A stretch of 64,000 nucleotides of DNA from Methylobacterium hispanicum (GCF_022179285.1 NZ_BPQO01000003.1:1-64000); one strand, 5' to 3'; shown: positions 8,801 through 17,116, numbered from the stretch's first letter. The notes: generated by a model from the sequence alone, not told the origin. Numbers and translations are program-made.

Positions 8801-9124
8801 CCGGAAGGTCGCGGTGATCACCGAGAGGCCCTGGATCGAGGAGGAGCGCAGGGCCTCCAGCCCCGGAAGCCCGTTGACCGCCACCTCGACGGCCTGGGTG
8901 ACCAGCACCTCGACCTGCTCCGGATCGAGCCCCGGCGCCTCGGTCTGGATCACCACGGTGGGCGGGGCGAATTCCGGGAAGACGTCGTACTTGGCGCGTG
9001 ACAGGCCGTAGAGGCCGAGCACGAGGAGCGCGCAGGCCAGCGTCAGCACCACCCGGGGCAGGCGGACCGAGAACCCGACCAGGGCCGCCTGCAAGCCCTC
9101 CCGTGGTGCGCGCGGCTCAGTCAT
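5870..9124 (-). CDS. RND-family efflux permease (CusA/CzcA-like)
   Basis: This 1084-residue inner-membrane proton antiporter has a normal length for heavy-metal-type RND pumps. 'YDVFPEFAPPTVVIQTEAPGLDPEQVEVLVTQ' near residue 48 is typical of the CusA/CzcA group. The membrane motif around residue 415 reads 'LAIAIGEVVDDAVIGVENVV': the conserved aspartate and glutamate of the proton path are present, but the extra aspartate of CzcA ('DFG') is alanine, so it is nearer the CusA pattern. Substrate cannot be set. It overlaps its adaptor gene by 8 bases. No outer-membrane channel gene is adjacent, so TolC-type partners must come from elsewhere. Confidence 0.85.
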   Translation of the reverse strand: MTEPRAPREGLQAALVGFSVRLPRVVLTLACALLVLGLYGLSRAKYDVFPEFAPPTVVIQTEAPGLDPEQVEVLVTQAVEVAVNGLPGLEALRSSSIQGLSVITATFRSGSDIDRVRQRVGERIAALAGRLPQGVMAPAITPLTSSTGTVLLVGLTSESRDDLDLRTVADWTVRQRLLAVPGVAQVSVYGGGVRSLQVQVRPNDLVRFRVGLNDVVASARKATGVRGAGFVDTPNQRVVLRTEGQALDPEVLGRTVLINEGGASVVLADVATVRVAPEPPISAALIDGKPGVLLMVGAQIGANTLEVTARTEAALADLAPALARAGVVLRPDLFRPANFVAVANDHVLQALGLGGALVVIVLFVFLADWRTSLISAVAIPLSLVAAVLALMAAGESLNTMTLGGLAIAIGEVVDDAVIGVENVVRRLRERRLAGDRTPAARIVLDAVLEVRTAVAYATVAVLLVFLPVLALSGVAGRLFGPLALAYIFAVLASLGVALTVTPALALLLLGRRGQRAEDGAEDGVREPREPPLMVWSRARYGALLARIGRHPRAVIAGAALVTLGGAALLPTLGGTFLPDLKEGHLILHMAGAPGTSLQESQRLGVQITAELRQIPGIRAVAAQIGRAEAGQDTAGTHYSEIHVDLDQGLDGAAQRRVEARIRALAAGFPGAAFSLKTFLTERIEETVSGYTAPVVVNLVGNDLDRIEAAARAVARELAEVRGARDVQQASPAGMPQITASLRPADLRHWGLDAIEVLETVRTAYQGDVVGQTYVGNAVFNVLVNLDERARGRLSGLGELPLRTPGGRYIRLAQVADIYETTGRYQVQHQGAQRVQAVTANVVGRDIAGFVAAAKRKIAKEVQLPEGVYVAFAGSAEAQTQARRDLLIASGAAGLGIVLLLAVVTGSGANLALVLVNLPLAFVGGVAAVAATGGVLSLGSIVGFVTLFGISLRNTIMMIAHYEHLVTVEGRPWTEGTAILGAADRLVPILMTSLVTGLGLMPLALGAGEPGREIEGPMAIVILGGLVSSTVLNLLILPGLALRFARFGGDPQGRGMEPGPGRAAGEGGETGDGPRAGLPSPVALR

Positions 9125-10223
9125 CGTCGTCGCCCGCGACGCGGATCTGGCTCTTCAGCTCCTCCGAGAGCAGCGCCTGCCCGCCCCGGAGCACGATCTC
9201 GGTGCCGTCGGGCAGGCCCTCGACCACGTAGGAATCGTCCGACATCGGCGGGTCGGTGCGGATCGGGTGGCGCACGTAGGCCCCGCCTTGGCCGCTCCCT
9301 GGAGCGCCCTCCCCGATTGCGCGGTAGACCCAGGTGCCGCCCTGCCCGTGCACCACCGCGTCCTCGGGCACCAGCACGCCCGTCACCGCGCGCTCCGCGG
9401 GCAGGAAGGCCAGCGTGCTCATGCCGGGCAGGAGGCCGCCCTCGCCCGAGACGAGGTAGTAGAAGCTCTGGCCCTGGATGCGCGGGTCGGTGCGCGGGGC
9501 GGGCCCGACGAGGCGTAAGGCAACCCGCGCGCTCTGCGGCGGCACCTCCGCGAAGGCCGCCTCCGGGGCCGCGCTCAGGGACTCGCCCGGCGGCAGCGTC
9601 ACCTGCATCAGGAAATCGGCGCGCTCGATCAGCCGGGTGACGGCGGGCGCGCGCTCGACGATGGCCTTCCCGATCACCGCCCCCCATTCCTGCTGGGCGG
9701 TGGCGGCGAGGGTGCGGACTTGCGATTCCGCCGCCGTCAGCGCGGCCGCGTCGGTCTGGTAGGTGCCCTCGGCGGTCTCGACCTGCACGGTGGTGGCGTA
9801 TTGCCCGAGGTTCCGCGCCCGGCGCGAGGCGCTGCCCGAGACCTCGGCCCGCGCCCGCGCCTGCTGCAGCTGCGCCCGCGCGCTGGCATAGGCGTTGGTC
9901 AGCTCGGTCACCCGGGCGAGGTCGAGCACGAGGCCGTAGGCCTGCAGCTCCTGCCGGTGGGGGAGGGCGCGGCGGATCTCCGTCACCAGCCCGATCCGGG
10001 CGCGCTCCTCGGGCGCGAGGCGCACCACCGTGCGGCCGTCCTCGACCGCCGTGCGGGATGCGGGCAGCGGTGCCTGGACGGGCGGGGCCGTGAGCGCGAA
10101 GACGTCGGCGGTGCGGGCGCGCAGCGCCGCGCCGGTCTCGGTGAGGAAGGCGGCGCCCGCCAATCCCCCGGCCAGGAGGGCCGCGCCCGCGAGAAGCACG
10201 GGGCGTCTGCGCCTCTGGAACAC
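9117..10223 (-). CDS. RND efflux periplasmic adaptor subunit (membrane fusion protein)
   Basis: This 368-residue HlyD/CusB-type adaptor would bridge the RND permease to an outer-membrane channel. It starts with GTG, and residues ~10-30 form a signal anchor ('PVLLAGAALLAGGLAGAAFL'). A coiled-coil hairpin covers about 110-170 ('AYASARAQLQQARARAEVSG'). The C-terminus ends in '...GGQALLSEELKSQIRVAGDDDD', an acidic tail. No histidine- or methionine-rich metal-binding stretch is seen. It is the first gene of a two-gene operon, 8 bases overlapping the permease. Confidence 0.82.
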   Translation of the reverse strand: MFQRRRRPVLLAGAALLAGGLAGAAFLTETGAALRARTADVFALTAPPVQAPLPASRTAVEDGRTVVRLAPEERARIGLVTEIRRALPHRQELQAYGLVLDLARVTELTNAYASARAQLQQARARAEVSGSASRRARNLGQYATTVQVETAEGTYQTDAAALTAAESQVRTLAATAQQEWGAVIGKAIVERAPAVTRLIERADFLMQVTLPPGESLSAAPEAAFAEVPPQSARVALRLVGPAPRTDPRIQGQSFYYLVSGEGGLLPGMSTLAFLPAERAVTGVLVPEDAVVHGQGGTWVYRAIGEGAPGSGQGGAYVRHPIRTDPPMSDDSYVVEGLPDGTEIVLRGGQALLSEELKSQIRVAGDDDD

Positions 10224-10327
10224 CGCAACCCTCCCCGCCGCGACAGGACCGGACCGCCCTCCCCCGCGGGATCCGGCGTGGCCATTGCCACTTTTGCCCG
10301 GTTTTTTCGACCGGATCTACCCGGATC

Positions 10328-11512
10328 CTATCCCGGCAGCGGCACCGCGAGGTGGAAATGCGCGCCCGGCCCGTCGCGCGGCGTGGTCAGCGTCGCGCCG
10401 AGCTGGCGGCCGAGGTTCGCGATCACCCGCATGCCGAGGCTGCGGGTGGCCCGGGCGATGTCGAAATCCTCCGGCAGGCCGACGCCGTCATCGGCGACGT
10501 CGAGGACGAGCCGGCCCTCCGCCAGCGCCGTGCGCACCCGGATCTCGCCGCCCGCCGGGCGGCTCGCCTCCGGATAGGCGTACTTGATCGCGTTGGTGAC
10601 GAGTTCGTTGACGAGGAGCCCGATCGGGATCGCGAGGTCGGCCGCGATGCGCAGGGGCGCGACCGTGCAGACGAGGCGGTGGCGCGGCGCGCCGCTCTGC
10701 AGGTTCGCCGTCAGGGTCTGTAGGAAGGGCGCGAGGTCGATCTCGCCGGGGACCGCATCGCCCTCCCCGTCGCCCTGGCGCCAGAGCTGGTCGTGCACGC
10801 CCGCGATCGCCTCGACGCGGCTGCGCGCGTCGATGAGGGCTGCCCGCACCGCCTCGCCGTCCGGGCCGGCTTCCGCGCTGCGGGCCTGGAGCGCCAGCAG
10901 GCTCGCCACGATGGCGAGGCTGTTCTTGACCCGGTGGCTCATCTCGCGGGCGAGCAGGTCCTGCCGGGCGAGCGCCGCCCGCAGCAGGCTCTCGGTGCGC
11001 TGGCGCTCGATGGCGCCGCCCAGCAGGTTGGCGAAGCCCTGCATGAAGGCGATGTCGGCCTCGCCGAACATGCCCTCGCGGGTGTCGTCCACCTCCAGCA
11101 CCCCGAAGGCGCCGTCGCGGTTCTCGATCAGCACGTTGATCGCCCGGCGGATGCCGTGCTCGGCCATGAGCTGGGGCGTGCGGAAGCGCGTCTCCTCGGC
11201 GAGGTGGTTCGAGATCACCGGGCGCCCGGTCTTCAGGGCGAAGCCCGCGGGCGAGGCGAGGTCGGCCCCGACGCGGGCGCGCCCGATCACGTCCGGCGCC
11301 CAGCCGATGCCGGCGCGCACCAAGAGCGTGTCCTCGGCCCGCAGGTATTCGAGCGCCTTGCAGAACTGCGCGCCCATCCCCTCGGCGCAGAGCTCGGCCG
11401 CGCGCTGGAGCAGGACGTCGACGTCGTCGCCGCGCAGGGCCTCGACGCCGAATTCGGAGAGGATCGCCTGCTGGCGCAGACGGAGGGAGAGATCCGCAGA
11501 GCACGTATCCAT
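10328..11512 (-). CDS. GAF-domain sensor histidine kinase (HisKA_2/HWE type)
   Basis: This 394-residue soluble kinase starts at the ATG for MDTCSADLS; longer starts run into the divergent gene's leader. Residues ~20-175 are a GAF sensor domain ('FGVEALRGDDVDVLLQRAAELCAEGMGAQF', 'FGVLEVDD'). The phospho-acceptor segment 'LAREMSHRVKNSLAIVASLL' (histidine at about 195) is typical of the HisKA_2 family. The ATPase domain has the N box 'LLVNELVTNAIKYAYPE', G1 'VADDGVGLP' and G2 'SLGMRVI'. Such kinases often feed single-domain or PhyR-type receivers in alphaproteobacteria. No cognate response regulator is adjacent. Confidence 0.88.
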   Translation of the reverse strand: MDTCSADLSLRLRQQAILSEFGVEALRGDDVDVLLQRAAELCAEGMGAQFCKALEYLRAEDTLLVRAGIGWAPDVIGRARVGADLASPAGFALKTGRPVISNHLAEETRFRTPQLMAEHGIRRAINVLIENRDGAFGVLEVDDTREGMFGEADIAFMQGFANLLGGAIERQRTESLLRAALARQDLLAREMSHRVKNSLAIVASLLALQARSAEAGPDGEAVRAALIDARSRVEAIAGVHDQLWRQGDGEGDAVPGEIDLAPFLQTLTANLQSGAPRHRLVCTVAPLRIAADLAIPIGLLVNELVTNAIKYAYPEASRPAGGEIRVRTALAEGRLVLDVADDGVGLPEDFDIARATRSLGMRVIANLGRQLGATLTTPRDGPGAHFHLAVPLPG

Positions 11513-11670
11513 GACGGGCGGACCTTTAGCAGGAAGTGCCGCATGGTGCGACGCGGTCCGCGGCGGACGATCTCGCGAACGGCCCTTGCACGGTCTTCCG
11601 CGTCCCTTCGACGCTGCAGCCTCCGGCTCCCTCGCCCGTTGACGGGCCGACCACAGGAGGAGGCGCGACC

Positions 11671-11934
11671 ATGGCCGACGGCACGCAGGGACTTTCCGAC
11701 AAGGCACTCTCGATCTTCGCCTTCGCGGCCTACCATCGTCTGCTCAGCGGCGAGCGCGTCTCCTCGGTGATCCGGCGGGACGGGGCCGGCCACGAGGCCG
11801 ACCCGGACGGCGTGGCCGAGCTGGAGCGCCGGGGGCTCGCCAGCGCGAGCGAGACCAGCATCGATCTCACCGAGGCGGCGCAGGACTTCACCGAGACGCT
11901 GGTCGAGGCGATGCGGCGCGCCGCGGGCGCGTAG
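11671..11934 (+). CDS. Conserved-looking 87-residue protein, function unknown
   Basis: The ATG at 11671 follows a good ribosome site (AGGAGGAGG, 8 bases upstream). The product starts MADGTQGLSDKALSIFAFAAYHRLLSGERVSSVI and is acidic and probably helical, with no signal peptide or membrane span. 'LSGERVSSVIRRDGAGHEADPDGVAELERRGLA' looks like a short helix-turn-helix-like or dimer segment, but I do not recognise a family. It is divergent from the histidine kinase (158 bases apart). A longer upstream start exists but lacks a ribosome site. Confidence 0.6.
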   Translation: MADGTQGLSDKALSIFAFAAYHRLLSGERVSSVIRRDGAGHEADPDGVAELERRGLASASETSIDLTEAAQDFTETLVEAMRRAAGA

Positions 11935-12580
11935 CCGCCGACCGTCCGGGCGCCCGGCGGGGATGGCCCGGATCCGTTGCGCCGAACGGGGCGGCTGCCG
12001 ATGCGTCCGCGGGGCGCGCCGCCGGCCCGCGCCTGTCCGAAGCGCGCGAGGGCCCCGCGACCCGCATGCCGCGGACGGAGCGTACCGTTCCGCCCAAGCA
12101 TCGCATCGGCGACGGCGCCCGCTCCGTCCGGATGCGGCGGCCATGCTCGGCGTCCGCGCGTCGCAACCCGGGCCGACGCCTGACTATTCGCCCGTTCAAA
12201 GCCGCTAGTATACTGGCATTTCATTATGCCAGCGCGGTGCCGTGCGCGCGCGCGCACCCTCGCGGCGCGAACATCCCCGCCTCCGAATGTCGAGAATCCC
12301 TTGCTCCCGCGGGGGGTTGTGCCGTTGCGTGACCGGCCGCTCTTTTGCCGGACCTAGTAGCGGCCCGCCTCGGCGGCCGAGTCATCCTGCGGCGCAGACG
12401 CGCATGGTGACGGCGATGTGCGCTGATCCACCCGAATGAACCTTGGATCAGGATTAAAACTTGAAGTATATTGGGGTGTCTTACCGCACAAACACAAGAT
12501 AAAATCCGATATAGACCTCTCTCGTCGGCGGCGATCACCAACGATCGACGCAACTGATCGCACGAAGAGGATGGATTATC
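11935..12580. other. Long intergenic region with a stem-loop and an A+T-rich promoter segment
   Basis: About 645 bases hold no convincing gene; the open frames here are shadows of the flanking genes. Two things stand out. At 12213-12232 is a perfect stem-loop with arms CTGGCAT and ATGCCAG and a 6-base loop, preceded by TAGTATA. From about 12430 to 12590 the DNA is far more A+T-rich than its surroundings (TTAAAACTTGAAGTATATTG), and it probably carries the promoter and long leader of the gene at 12581. Confidence 0.55.
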
Positions 12581-12871
12581 ATGATGAAGCGCATCGTTAC
12601 GACTGTCGCCATGGCCGCCGCCCTTGGTCTGCCGCTGGCCGCTCAGGCCGGCGAGGGCGGGGGCGGGGAGCGCATGGTGGCCGGCGGGGGCCACATGAGC
12701 AGCTTCGTCAACGACCCCTACCACGACCCCCGCTCCGCCTACTCGCAGCGCCAGGGCAGCGGTCAGATCCTCGGCGCGCCGATGCTGCACGAGCCCGCCC
12801 CCGTCGTCGCCCGCCGCAACGTCGTGTCGCCGGCCTGGGCCGCGGGCTGGTCCAAGCGTCCGGCGCGCTGA
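12581..12871 (+). CDS. Small secreted glycine-rich protein, function unknown
   Basis: This 96-residue protein starts MMKRIVTTVAMAAALGLPLAAQAG, a clear Sec signal peptide with an AQA-G cleavage site. The mature ~73 residues are Gly/Ser/Tyr-rich with 'NDPYHDPRSAYSQRQGSGQILG'. A ribosome site AGAGGAT lies 9 bases upstream. The second methionine could also be the start. The long A+T-rich leader suggests strong or regulated expression. No family is recognised. Confidence 0.7.
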   Translation: MMKRIVTTVAMAAALGLPLAAQAGEGGGGERMVAGGGHMSSFVNDPYHDPRSAYSQRQGSGQILGAPMLHEPAPVVARRNVVSPAWAAGWSKRPAR

Positions 12872-13071
12872 TCCCAGCCGGCGATGCGGCGCACGACGTT
12901 CAGGCCTGCATCGCGGCGAGAGGGCCGCCCATCCAAGTCCTGCGATGGCACTTTCGCGATTTTCGAAAGTATCCGTCGCCCATCGTGATCATGCGGCGCG
13001 CCAAGATGCGCGATCTCTCGCACAAAGCGCCGCGCGTCACCGTCGACCTTCTCGCACAACGAGGATCTCAC

Positions 13072-13779
13072 GTGGACAACATCATCCAGGGTATCTCGAC
13101 CTTCAAGGGCCAGATCTTTCCCGGACAGCAGCAGATGTATCAGCGCCTGGTCCGGGACGGGCAGAGCCCGAAAGCCCTGATCATCGCCTGCGCGGATTCC
13201 CGCGTCTCGCCCGAGCACATCACGCAAGCCGGGCCCGGCGAGCTGTTCGTCTGCCGCAACGCCGGCAACATCGTGCCCCCGTTCACGCAGCAGAACGGCG
13301 GCGTCTCCTCGGCGATCGAGTACGCGGTCGTGGCGCTCGGCGTGCGCGACATCGTGGTCTGCGGCCATTCCGATTGCGGCGCCATGAAGGGGCTGATGAC
13401 GCCCGAGGCGCTGGGCAGGATGCCGAGCGTCGCCGCCTGGCTGCGCCACGCCGCGGCCGCCGAGCGCATCGTCTGCGAGGCCTACCCGGCCGGGATGGAC
13501 CCGAAGGAGCACCACCGGGCACTCGCCCTGGAGAACGTGATGGTGCAGCTCGCCAACCTGCGCACTCATCCGAGCGTCGCCGCCGCGCTCGCCAAGGGCG
13601 AGCTGACGCTGCACGGCTGGTTCTTCGAGATCGAGAGCGGCGAGTTGCTCGCCTACGACGGCGAGGCCGCCCGCTTCGTGCCGCTCGGGGACGAAGCCGA
13701 CCTGCCCGTCGCCCAGGCCTCGCTGACCCGCCGGGTCGCGGAGCCGGACTACCGGACCGCCCCCGTCGCCGCCGCCTGA
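13072..13779 (+). CDS. Beta-class carbonic anhydrase
   Basis: This 235-residue zinc enzyme interconverts CO2 and bicarbonate. The motif CADSRVSP gives Cys40, Asp42 and Arg44, and HSDCGAMKG gives His99 and Cys102, so all zinc and dyad residues of beta-CA are present. GTG 13072 is chosen because GAGGA sits 9 bases before it and the family N-terminus begins here; the frame is open further upstream but unsupported. SulP follows after 10 bases, so the pair probably forms an operon for bicarbonate handling. In serine-cycle methylotrophs bicarbonate is used by PEP carboxylase, which gives the pair a plausible role. Confidence 0.9.
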   Translation: MDNIIQGISTFKGQIFPGQQQMYQRLVRDGQSPKALIIACADSRVSPEHITQAGPGELFVCRNAGNIVPPFTQQNGGVSSAIEYAVVALGVRDIVVCGHSDCGAMKGLMTPEALGRMPSVAAWLRHAAAAERIVCEAYPAGMDPKEHHRALALENVMVQLANLRTHPSVAAALAKGELTLHGWFFEIESGELLAYDGEAARFVPLGDEADLPVAQASLTRRVAEPDYRTAPVAAA

Positions 13780-13789
13780 GGACAGGTCC

Positions 13790-15364
13790 ATGCAGGCACT
13801 GTCCCGATCCGTGTCCCGATTCCTGCCGGCGGGCGCGCGCGCGAACCTCGCGCGTGGAAATCTCGCCAGCGATTTGCCCGCCTCCGTCGTCGTCTTCCTG
13901 GTCGCCCTGCCGCTCTGCATGGGCATCGCCATCGCGTCGGGCGTGCCGCCCGAGCGCGGCCTGATCACCGGCATCGTCGGCGGCATCGTCGTCGGGCTCA
14001 TCGCCGGCTCGCCCCTCCAGGTCAGCGGGCCGGCAGCCGGCCTCGCCGTCATCGTGTTCGAGTTCGTGCGCCAGCACGGGCTCGACGTGCTGGGTCCGGT
14101 GCTGGTGCTGGCGGGCGCCTTCCAGCTCCTGTTCGGGGCGCTCCGGGTCGGCGGCTGGTTCCGGGCGATCTCGCCGGCCGTGGTGCACGGGATGCTCGCC
14201 GGCATCGGCGTGCTGATCGTGCTGGCCCAGATCCACGTGCTCACCGACGCGATGCCGCAGGCCAGCGGCCTCGACAACCTCGTGGCGATCCCGGCCGCCT
14301 TCTTCAACTTCGTCTCCGGCGAGGGCAACCGCTTCGGCGCGGTCGCGGTGGGGCTCGCCACCATCGTGGCGATGATCGGCTGGGAACGCCTGCGGCCGGC
14401 GAGCCTCCGGGTGCTGCCGGGCGCGCTGGTCGGCGTGCTCGCGGGCACGCTCGTGGCCACGCTCGGCGCGATGGACGTCAAGCGCGTCGAGGTGCCGGAC
14501 GCGATCCTCGCCAGCATCGCGCTCCCCACCGCGGAGCTGTGGGGGCGGCTCGCCGAGCCGACGCTGATCGTGATGGCGCTGACCATCGCGGTGATCGCCA
14601 GCGCCGAGAGCCTGCTGTCGGCGGCCGCCGTCGACCGCATGCACGACGGGCCGCGCACGCAGTACAACCGCGAGCTCGGCGCGCAGGGCGTGGGCAACGT
14701 GATCTGCGGGTTCCTCGGCGGCCTGCCGATGACCGGCGTGATCGTGCGCTCCTCGGCCAACGTCCAGTCGGGGGCGAAGACCCGGGCCTCCACGGTGCTG
14801 CACGGCACCTGGATCCTGGCCTTCCTGCTCCTCCTGCCCTTCGTGCTGAAGCTGGTGCCGACGGCGGCGCTCGCGGGCATCCTCGTGGTCACCGGCTGGC
14901 GCCTCGCGAGCCCGGCCCACGCGCTGCACCTGCACGAGCGCTACGGCCTCGTCACGGCCGGGATCTGGCTCGCCACCCTGCTCACCGTGGTGCTGGTGGA
15001 CCTGCTCTCGGGCGTGCTGACCGGTCTCGCGCTCAGCCTGGTCCAGGCGATCCCGGCGCTCCGCAAGGGGCCGCTGAAGATCGAGCACGCGGCGGCGGCC
15101 GAGCGGGCGGGCGTGCCGGAACTCAGGCTCTCGGGTGCTGCCACCTTCCTCCAGCTGCCCCGTCTCACCGAGGCGCTGGAGAAGACCCCGGTCGGCGGCG
15201 AGGTCCGGCTCTCCACCCACCGCCTCGCCCATATCGATCACACCTGCCTGGAGATGATCGAGGATTGGGCGAACCGCCGCGCCGCGGATGGGACCCGGGT
15301 CGCCGTGGTGGGCGGCTCCGGCACCCCGCACCGCAAGCTCGCCGAGGCCGTCGCCGCGGCCTGA
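13790..15364 (+). CDS. SulP-family inorganic anion transporter with STAS domain
   Basis: This 524-residue inner-membrane transporter has about 12 hydrophobic segments from residue 25. 'SDLPASVVVFLVALPLCMGIAIASG' is the SulP first-helix motif, and 'LITGIVGGIVVGLIAGSPLQVSGPAAGL' is the second conserved block. Residues ~440-520 form a short STAS domain ('ELRLSGAATFLQLPRL...HIDHTCLEMIEDWA'). The gene lies 10 bases after carbonic anhydrase, which argues for bicarbonate as substrate (BicA-like), but sulfate or another anion is possible. A perfect palindrome follows the stop. Confidence 0.88.
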   Translation: MQALSRSVSRFLPAGARANLARGNLASDLPASVVVFLVALPLCMGIAIASGVPPERGLITGIVGGIVVGLIAGSPLQVSGPAAGLAVIVFEFVRQHGLDVLGPVLVLAGAFQLLFGALRVGGWFRAISPAVVHGMLAGIGVLIVLAQIHVLTDAMPQASGLDNLVAIPAAFFNFVSGEGNRFGAVAVGLATIVAMIGWERLRPASLRVLPGALVGVLAGTLVATLGAMDVKRVEVPDAILASIALPTAELWGRLAEPTLIVMALTIAVIASAESLLSAAAVDRMHDGPRTQYNRELGAQGVGNVICGFLGGLPMTGVIVRSSANVQSGAKTRASTVLHGTWILAFLLLLPFVLKLVPTAALAGILVVTGWRLASPAHALHLHERYGLVTAGIWLATLLTVVLVDLLSGVLTGLALSLVQAIPALRKGPLKIEHAAAAERAGVPELRLSGAATFLQLPRLTEALEKTPVGGEVRLSTHRLAHIDHTCLEMIEDWANRRAADGTRVAVVGGSGTPHRKLAEAVAAA

Positions 15365-15369
15365 CCGAG

Positions 15370-15403
15370 CGAGCCCCTCCCCCGCCCGCGGGGGAGGGGC
15401 TCG
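15370..15403. repeat. Family A palindrome, likely terminator of the sulP operon
   Basis: The perfect inverted repeat has 16-base arms (CGAGCCCCTCCCCCGC and its complement) and a 2-base loop, starting six bases after the sulP stop. It belongs to the C/T-rich palindrome family found at several gene ends in this window. No T run follows. Confidence 0.75.
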
Positions 15404-15484
15404 GCCCTCGTCGTCGCGCCGTCATCCCCCTGTCAGACGGTTGCGCTCTGTCTCGCCGGCCCCATCCGCCGGCGAGAGAGCCCG

Positions 15485-17038
15485 ATGTCCCCTCCCCTCA
15501 CCCGCCGCCGCGTCCTGGCGACGGCCGCCGCCCTCACCCTCGCCCGGCCGGCGATCAGCCGCGCCGCCGACCGGCCCGCGCTCAGCCACGGGCTGCAATC
15601 GGGCGACGTCTCGGGCGACGGGGCGGTCGTCTGGGCCCGGGCCGACCGGCCGTCACGCGCCGTCATCGCGTGGGCGACGACCGAGAGCTTCCGGGACATC
15701 CGCGGCGGCGTCTTCGTCGACGCCCTCCCCGAGAGCGACCTCACCGTGAAGACGGCCCTGCAGGGGCTGCCCCCCGACCAGGACATCCACTACCGGGTCC
15801 GCCTGCAGAATCTGGCCGAGCCGACGATCCTGGGCGAGCCCATCACCGGCCGCTTCCGCAGCGCCCCGGCGCTGGCGCGGGACGTCAGCTTCTGCTGGTC
15901 GGGCGACACCGCGGGCCAGGGCTGGGGCATCGACGAATCCCGCGGCGGCATGACGATCTACGCCGCGATCGCCCGGAACCGTCCGGACTTCTTCCTGCAT
16001 TCCGGCGACACGATCTACGCCGACGGGCCGATCCAGGCGGAGGTGCGGCTCCCCGACGGCGGCCTCTGGCGCAACCTTGTCACCGAGGAGAAGGCCAAGC
16101 CCGCCGAGACGCTCAGTGAGTTCCGCGGCGCCTACAAGTACAACCTCCTCGACCGCAACGTCCTCGCCATGAACCGCGAGATCCCGATCCTGGCGCAGTG
16201 GGACGACCACGAGGTCACCAACAACTGGTGGCCGGGCGAGCGGCTGACCCGGGCCGAGCACCGCCGCAAGGGCTACGCGGACGCCAACAGCCTCGTGCTG
16301 GCCGCCCGGGCCACCCGTGCCTTCCACGAGTACATGCCGATGCGCTTCGAGCCGGCCGAGCCGGGGCGCGTCTACCGCCGCGTCTCGTACGGGCCGCATC
16401 TCGACCTGTTCCTGCTCGACATGCGCAGCTACCGCGGCCCCAACGGCGCCAACGACGAGACCGAGCCGAGCGCCCGCACCCAGTTCCTCGGGCCCGCCCA
16501 GCTCGCCTGGCTGAAGCGGGCGCTGAAGGCCTCGCGCGCCACCTGGAAGGCGATCGCCGCCGACATGCCGCTCGGGCTCGTCGTCACGTACGACACCGAT
16601 GCAAGATTCGGCTCGGAAGGCGTGGCGCAGGGCGACGGGCCGCCGCTCGGGCGGGAACTCGAGATCGCGGACCTGCTGCGCTTCATCCGCGACCAGGACA
16701 TCCGCAACACGGTCTGGTTTACCGCGGACGTGCACTACACGGCGGCGCACCACTACGACCCGAGCCGGGCCCGCTTCCAAGAGTTCGCGCCGTTCTGGGA
16801 GTTCGTCTCGGGCCCGCTCCACGCCGGCACCTTCGGGCCGGCGGCGCTCGACGACACGTTCGGGCCGCAGCTGCGCTTCGTGAAGGCGCCGCCGGCCGGG
16901 CGCCAGAACCTCTCGCCGGCCGAGGGCTACCAGTTCTTCGGCCACGTCGCGATCGCGGGCGCCACCGGCCAGATGACCGTGACGCTGAAGGACGCCGCCG
17001 ACACGGACCTGTGGCGGACGGTGCTCGACCCGGCGTGA
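15485..17038 (+). CDS. phoD: PhoD-family alkaline phosphatase, Tat-exported
   Basis: This 517-residue enzyme would hydrolyse phosphodiesters or monoesters in the periplasm. Residues 1-27 are a twin-arginine signal ('TRRRVLATAAALTLA...ISRAA'). An N-terminal Fn-like domain ('HGLQSGDVSGDGAVVWARADRP') precedes the phosphatase domain, with metal-site segments 'CWSGDT', 'FFLHSGDTIYADGP', 'QWDDHEVTNNWWPGE' and 'WFTADVHYTAAHHY'. All the expected Asp, Asn and His residues are visible. The tatABC genes are also in this window. A family A palindrome follows the stop. Confidence 0.9.
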   Translation: MSPPLTRRRVLATAAALTLARPAISRAADRPALSHGLQSGDVSGDGAVVWARADRPSRAVIAWATTESFRDIRGGVFVDALPESDLTVKTALQGLPPDQDIHYRVRLQNLAEPTILGEPITGRFRSAPALARDVSFCWSGDTAGQGWGIDESRGGMTIYAAIARNRPDFFLHSGDTIYADGPIQAEVRLPDGGLWRNLVTEEKAKPAETLSEFRGAYKYNLLDRNVLAMNREIPILAQWDDHEVTNNWWPGERLTRAEHRRKGYADANSLVLAARATRAFHEYMPMRFEPAEPGRVYRRVSYGPHLDLFLLDMRSYRGPNGANDETEPSARTQFLGPAQLAWLKRALKASRATWKAIAADMPLGLVVTYDTDARFGSEGVAQGDGPPLGRELEIADLLRFIRDQDIRNTVWFTADVHYTAAHHYDPSRARFQEFAPFWEFVSGPLHAGTFGPAALDDTFGPQLRFVKAPPAGRQNLSPAEGYQFFGHVAIAGATGQMTVTLKDAADTDLWRTVLDPA

Positions 17039-17053
17039 GACGCGCCGATGGAT

Positions 17054-17081
17054 CCCCTCTCCCCGCGCGCGGGGAGAGGGG
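17054..17081. repeat. Family A palindrome between convergent genes
   Basis: This is a perfect 28-base palindrome with 14-base arms (CCCCTCTCCCCGCG) and no loop. It sits between the phoD stop and the convergent ygjV-like gene and could serve both as a terminator. The same core recurs twice at 38423-38500. Confidence 0.75.
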
Positions 17082-17116
17082 AACCCCCGTATCCGCGCGG
17101 TCCACAGGAAGCGGTG

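Noticed and set aside
5690..9001. Open frame of over 1,100 codons on the + strand
   Set aside because: It is antisense to the RND permease, whose motifs are clear. The translation is rich in Arg/His/Gly/Ala with no fold pattern, as expected of a GC-rich shadow frame.
12436..13071. N-terminal extension of the carbonic anhydrase frame
   Set aside because: The upstream part crosses the small secreted protein gene in another frame, is Arg-rich and has no family similarity. GTG 13072 has a ribosome site and the family N-terminus.
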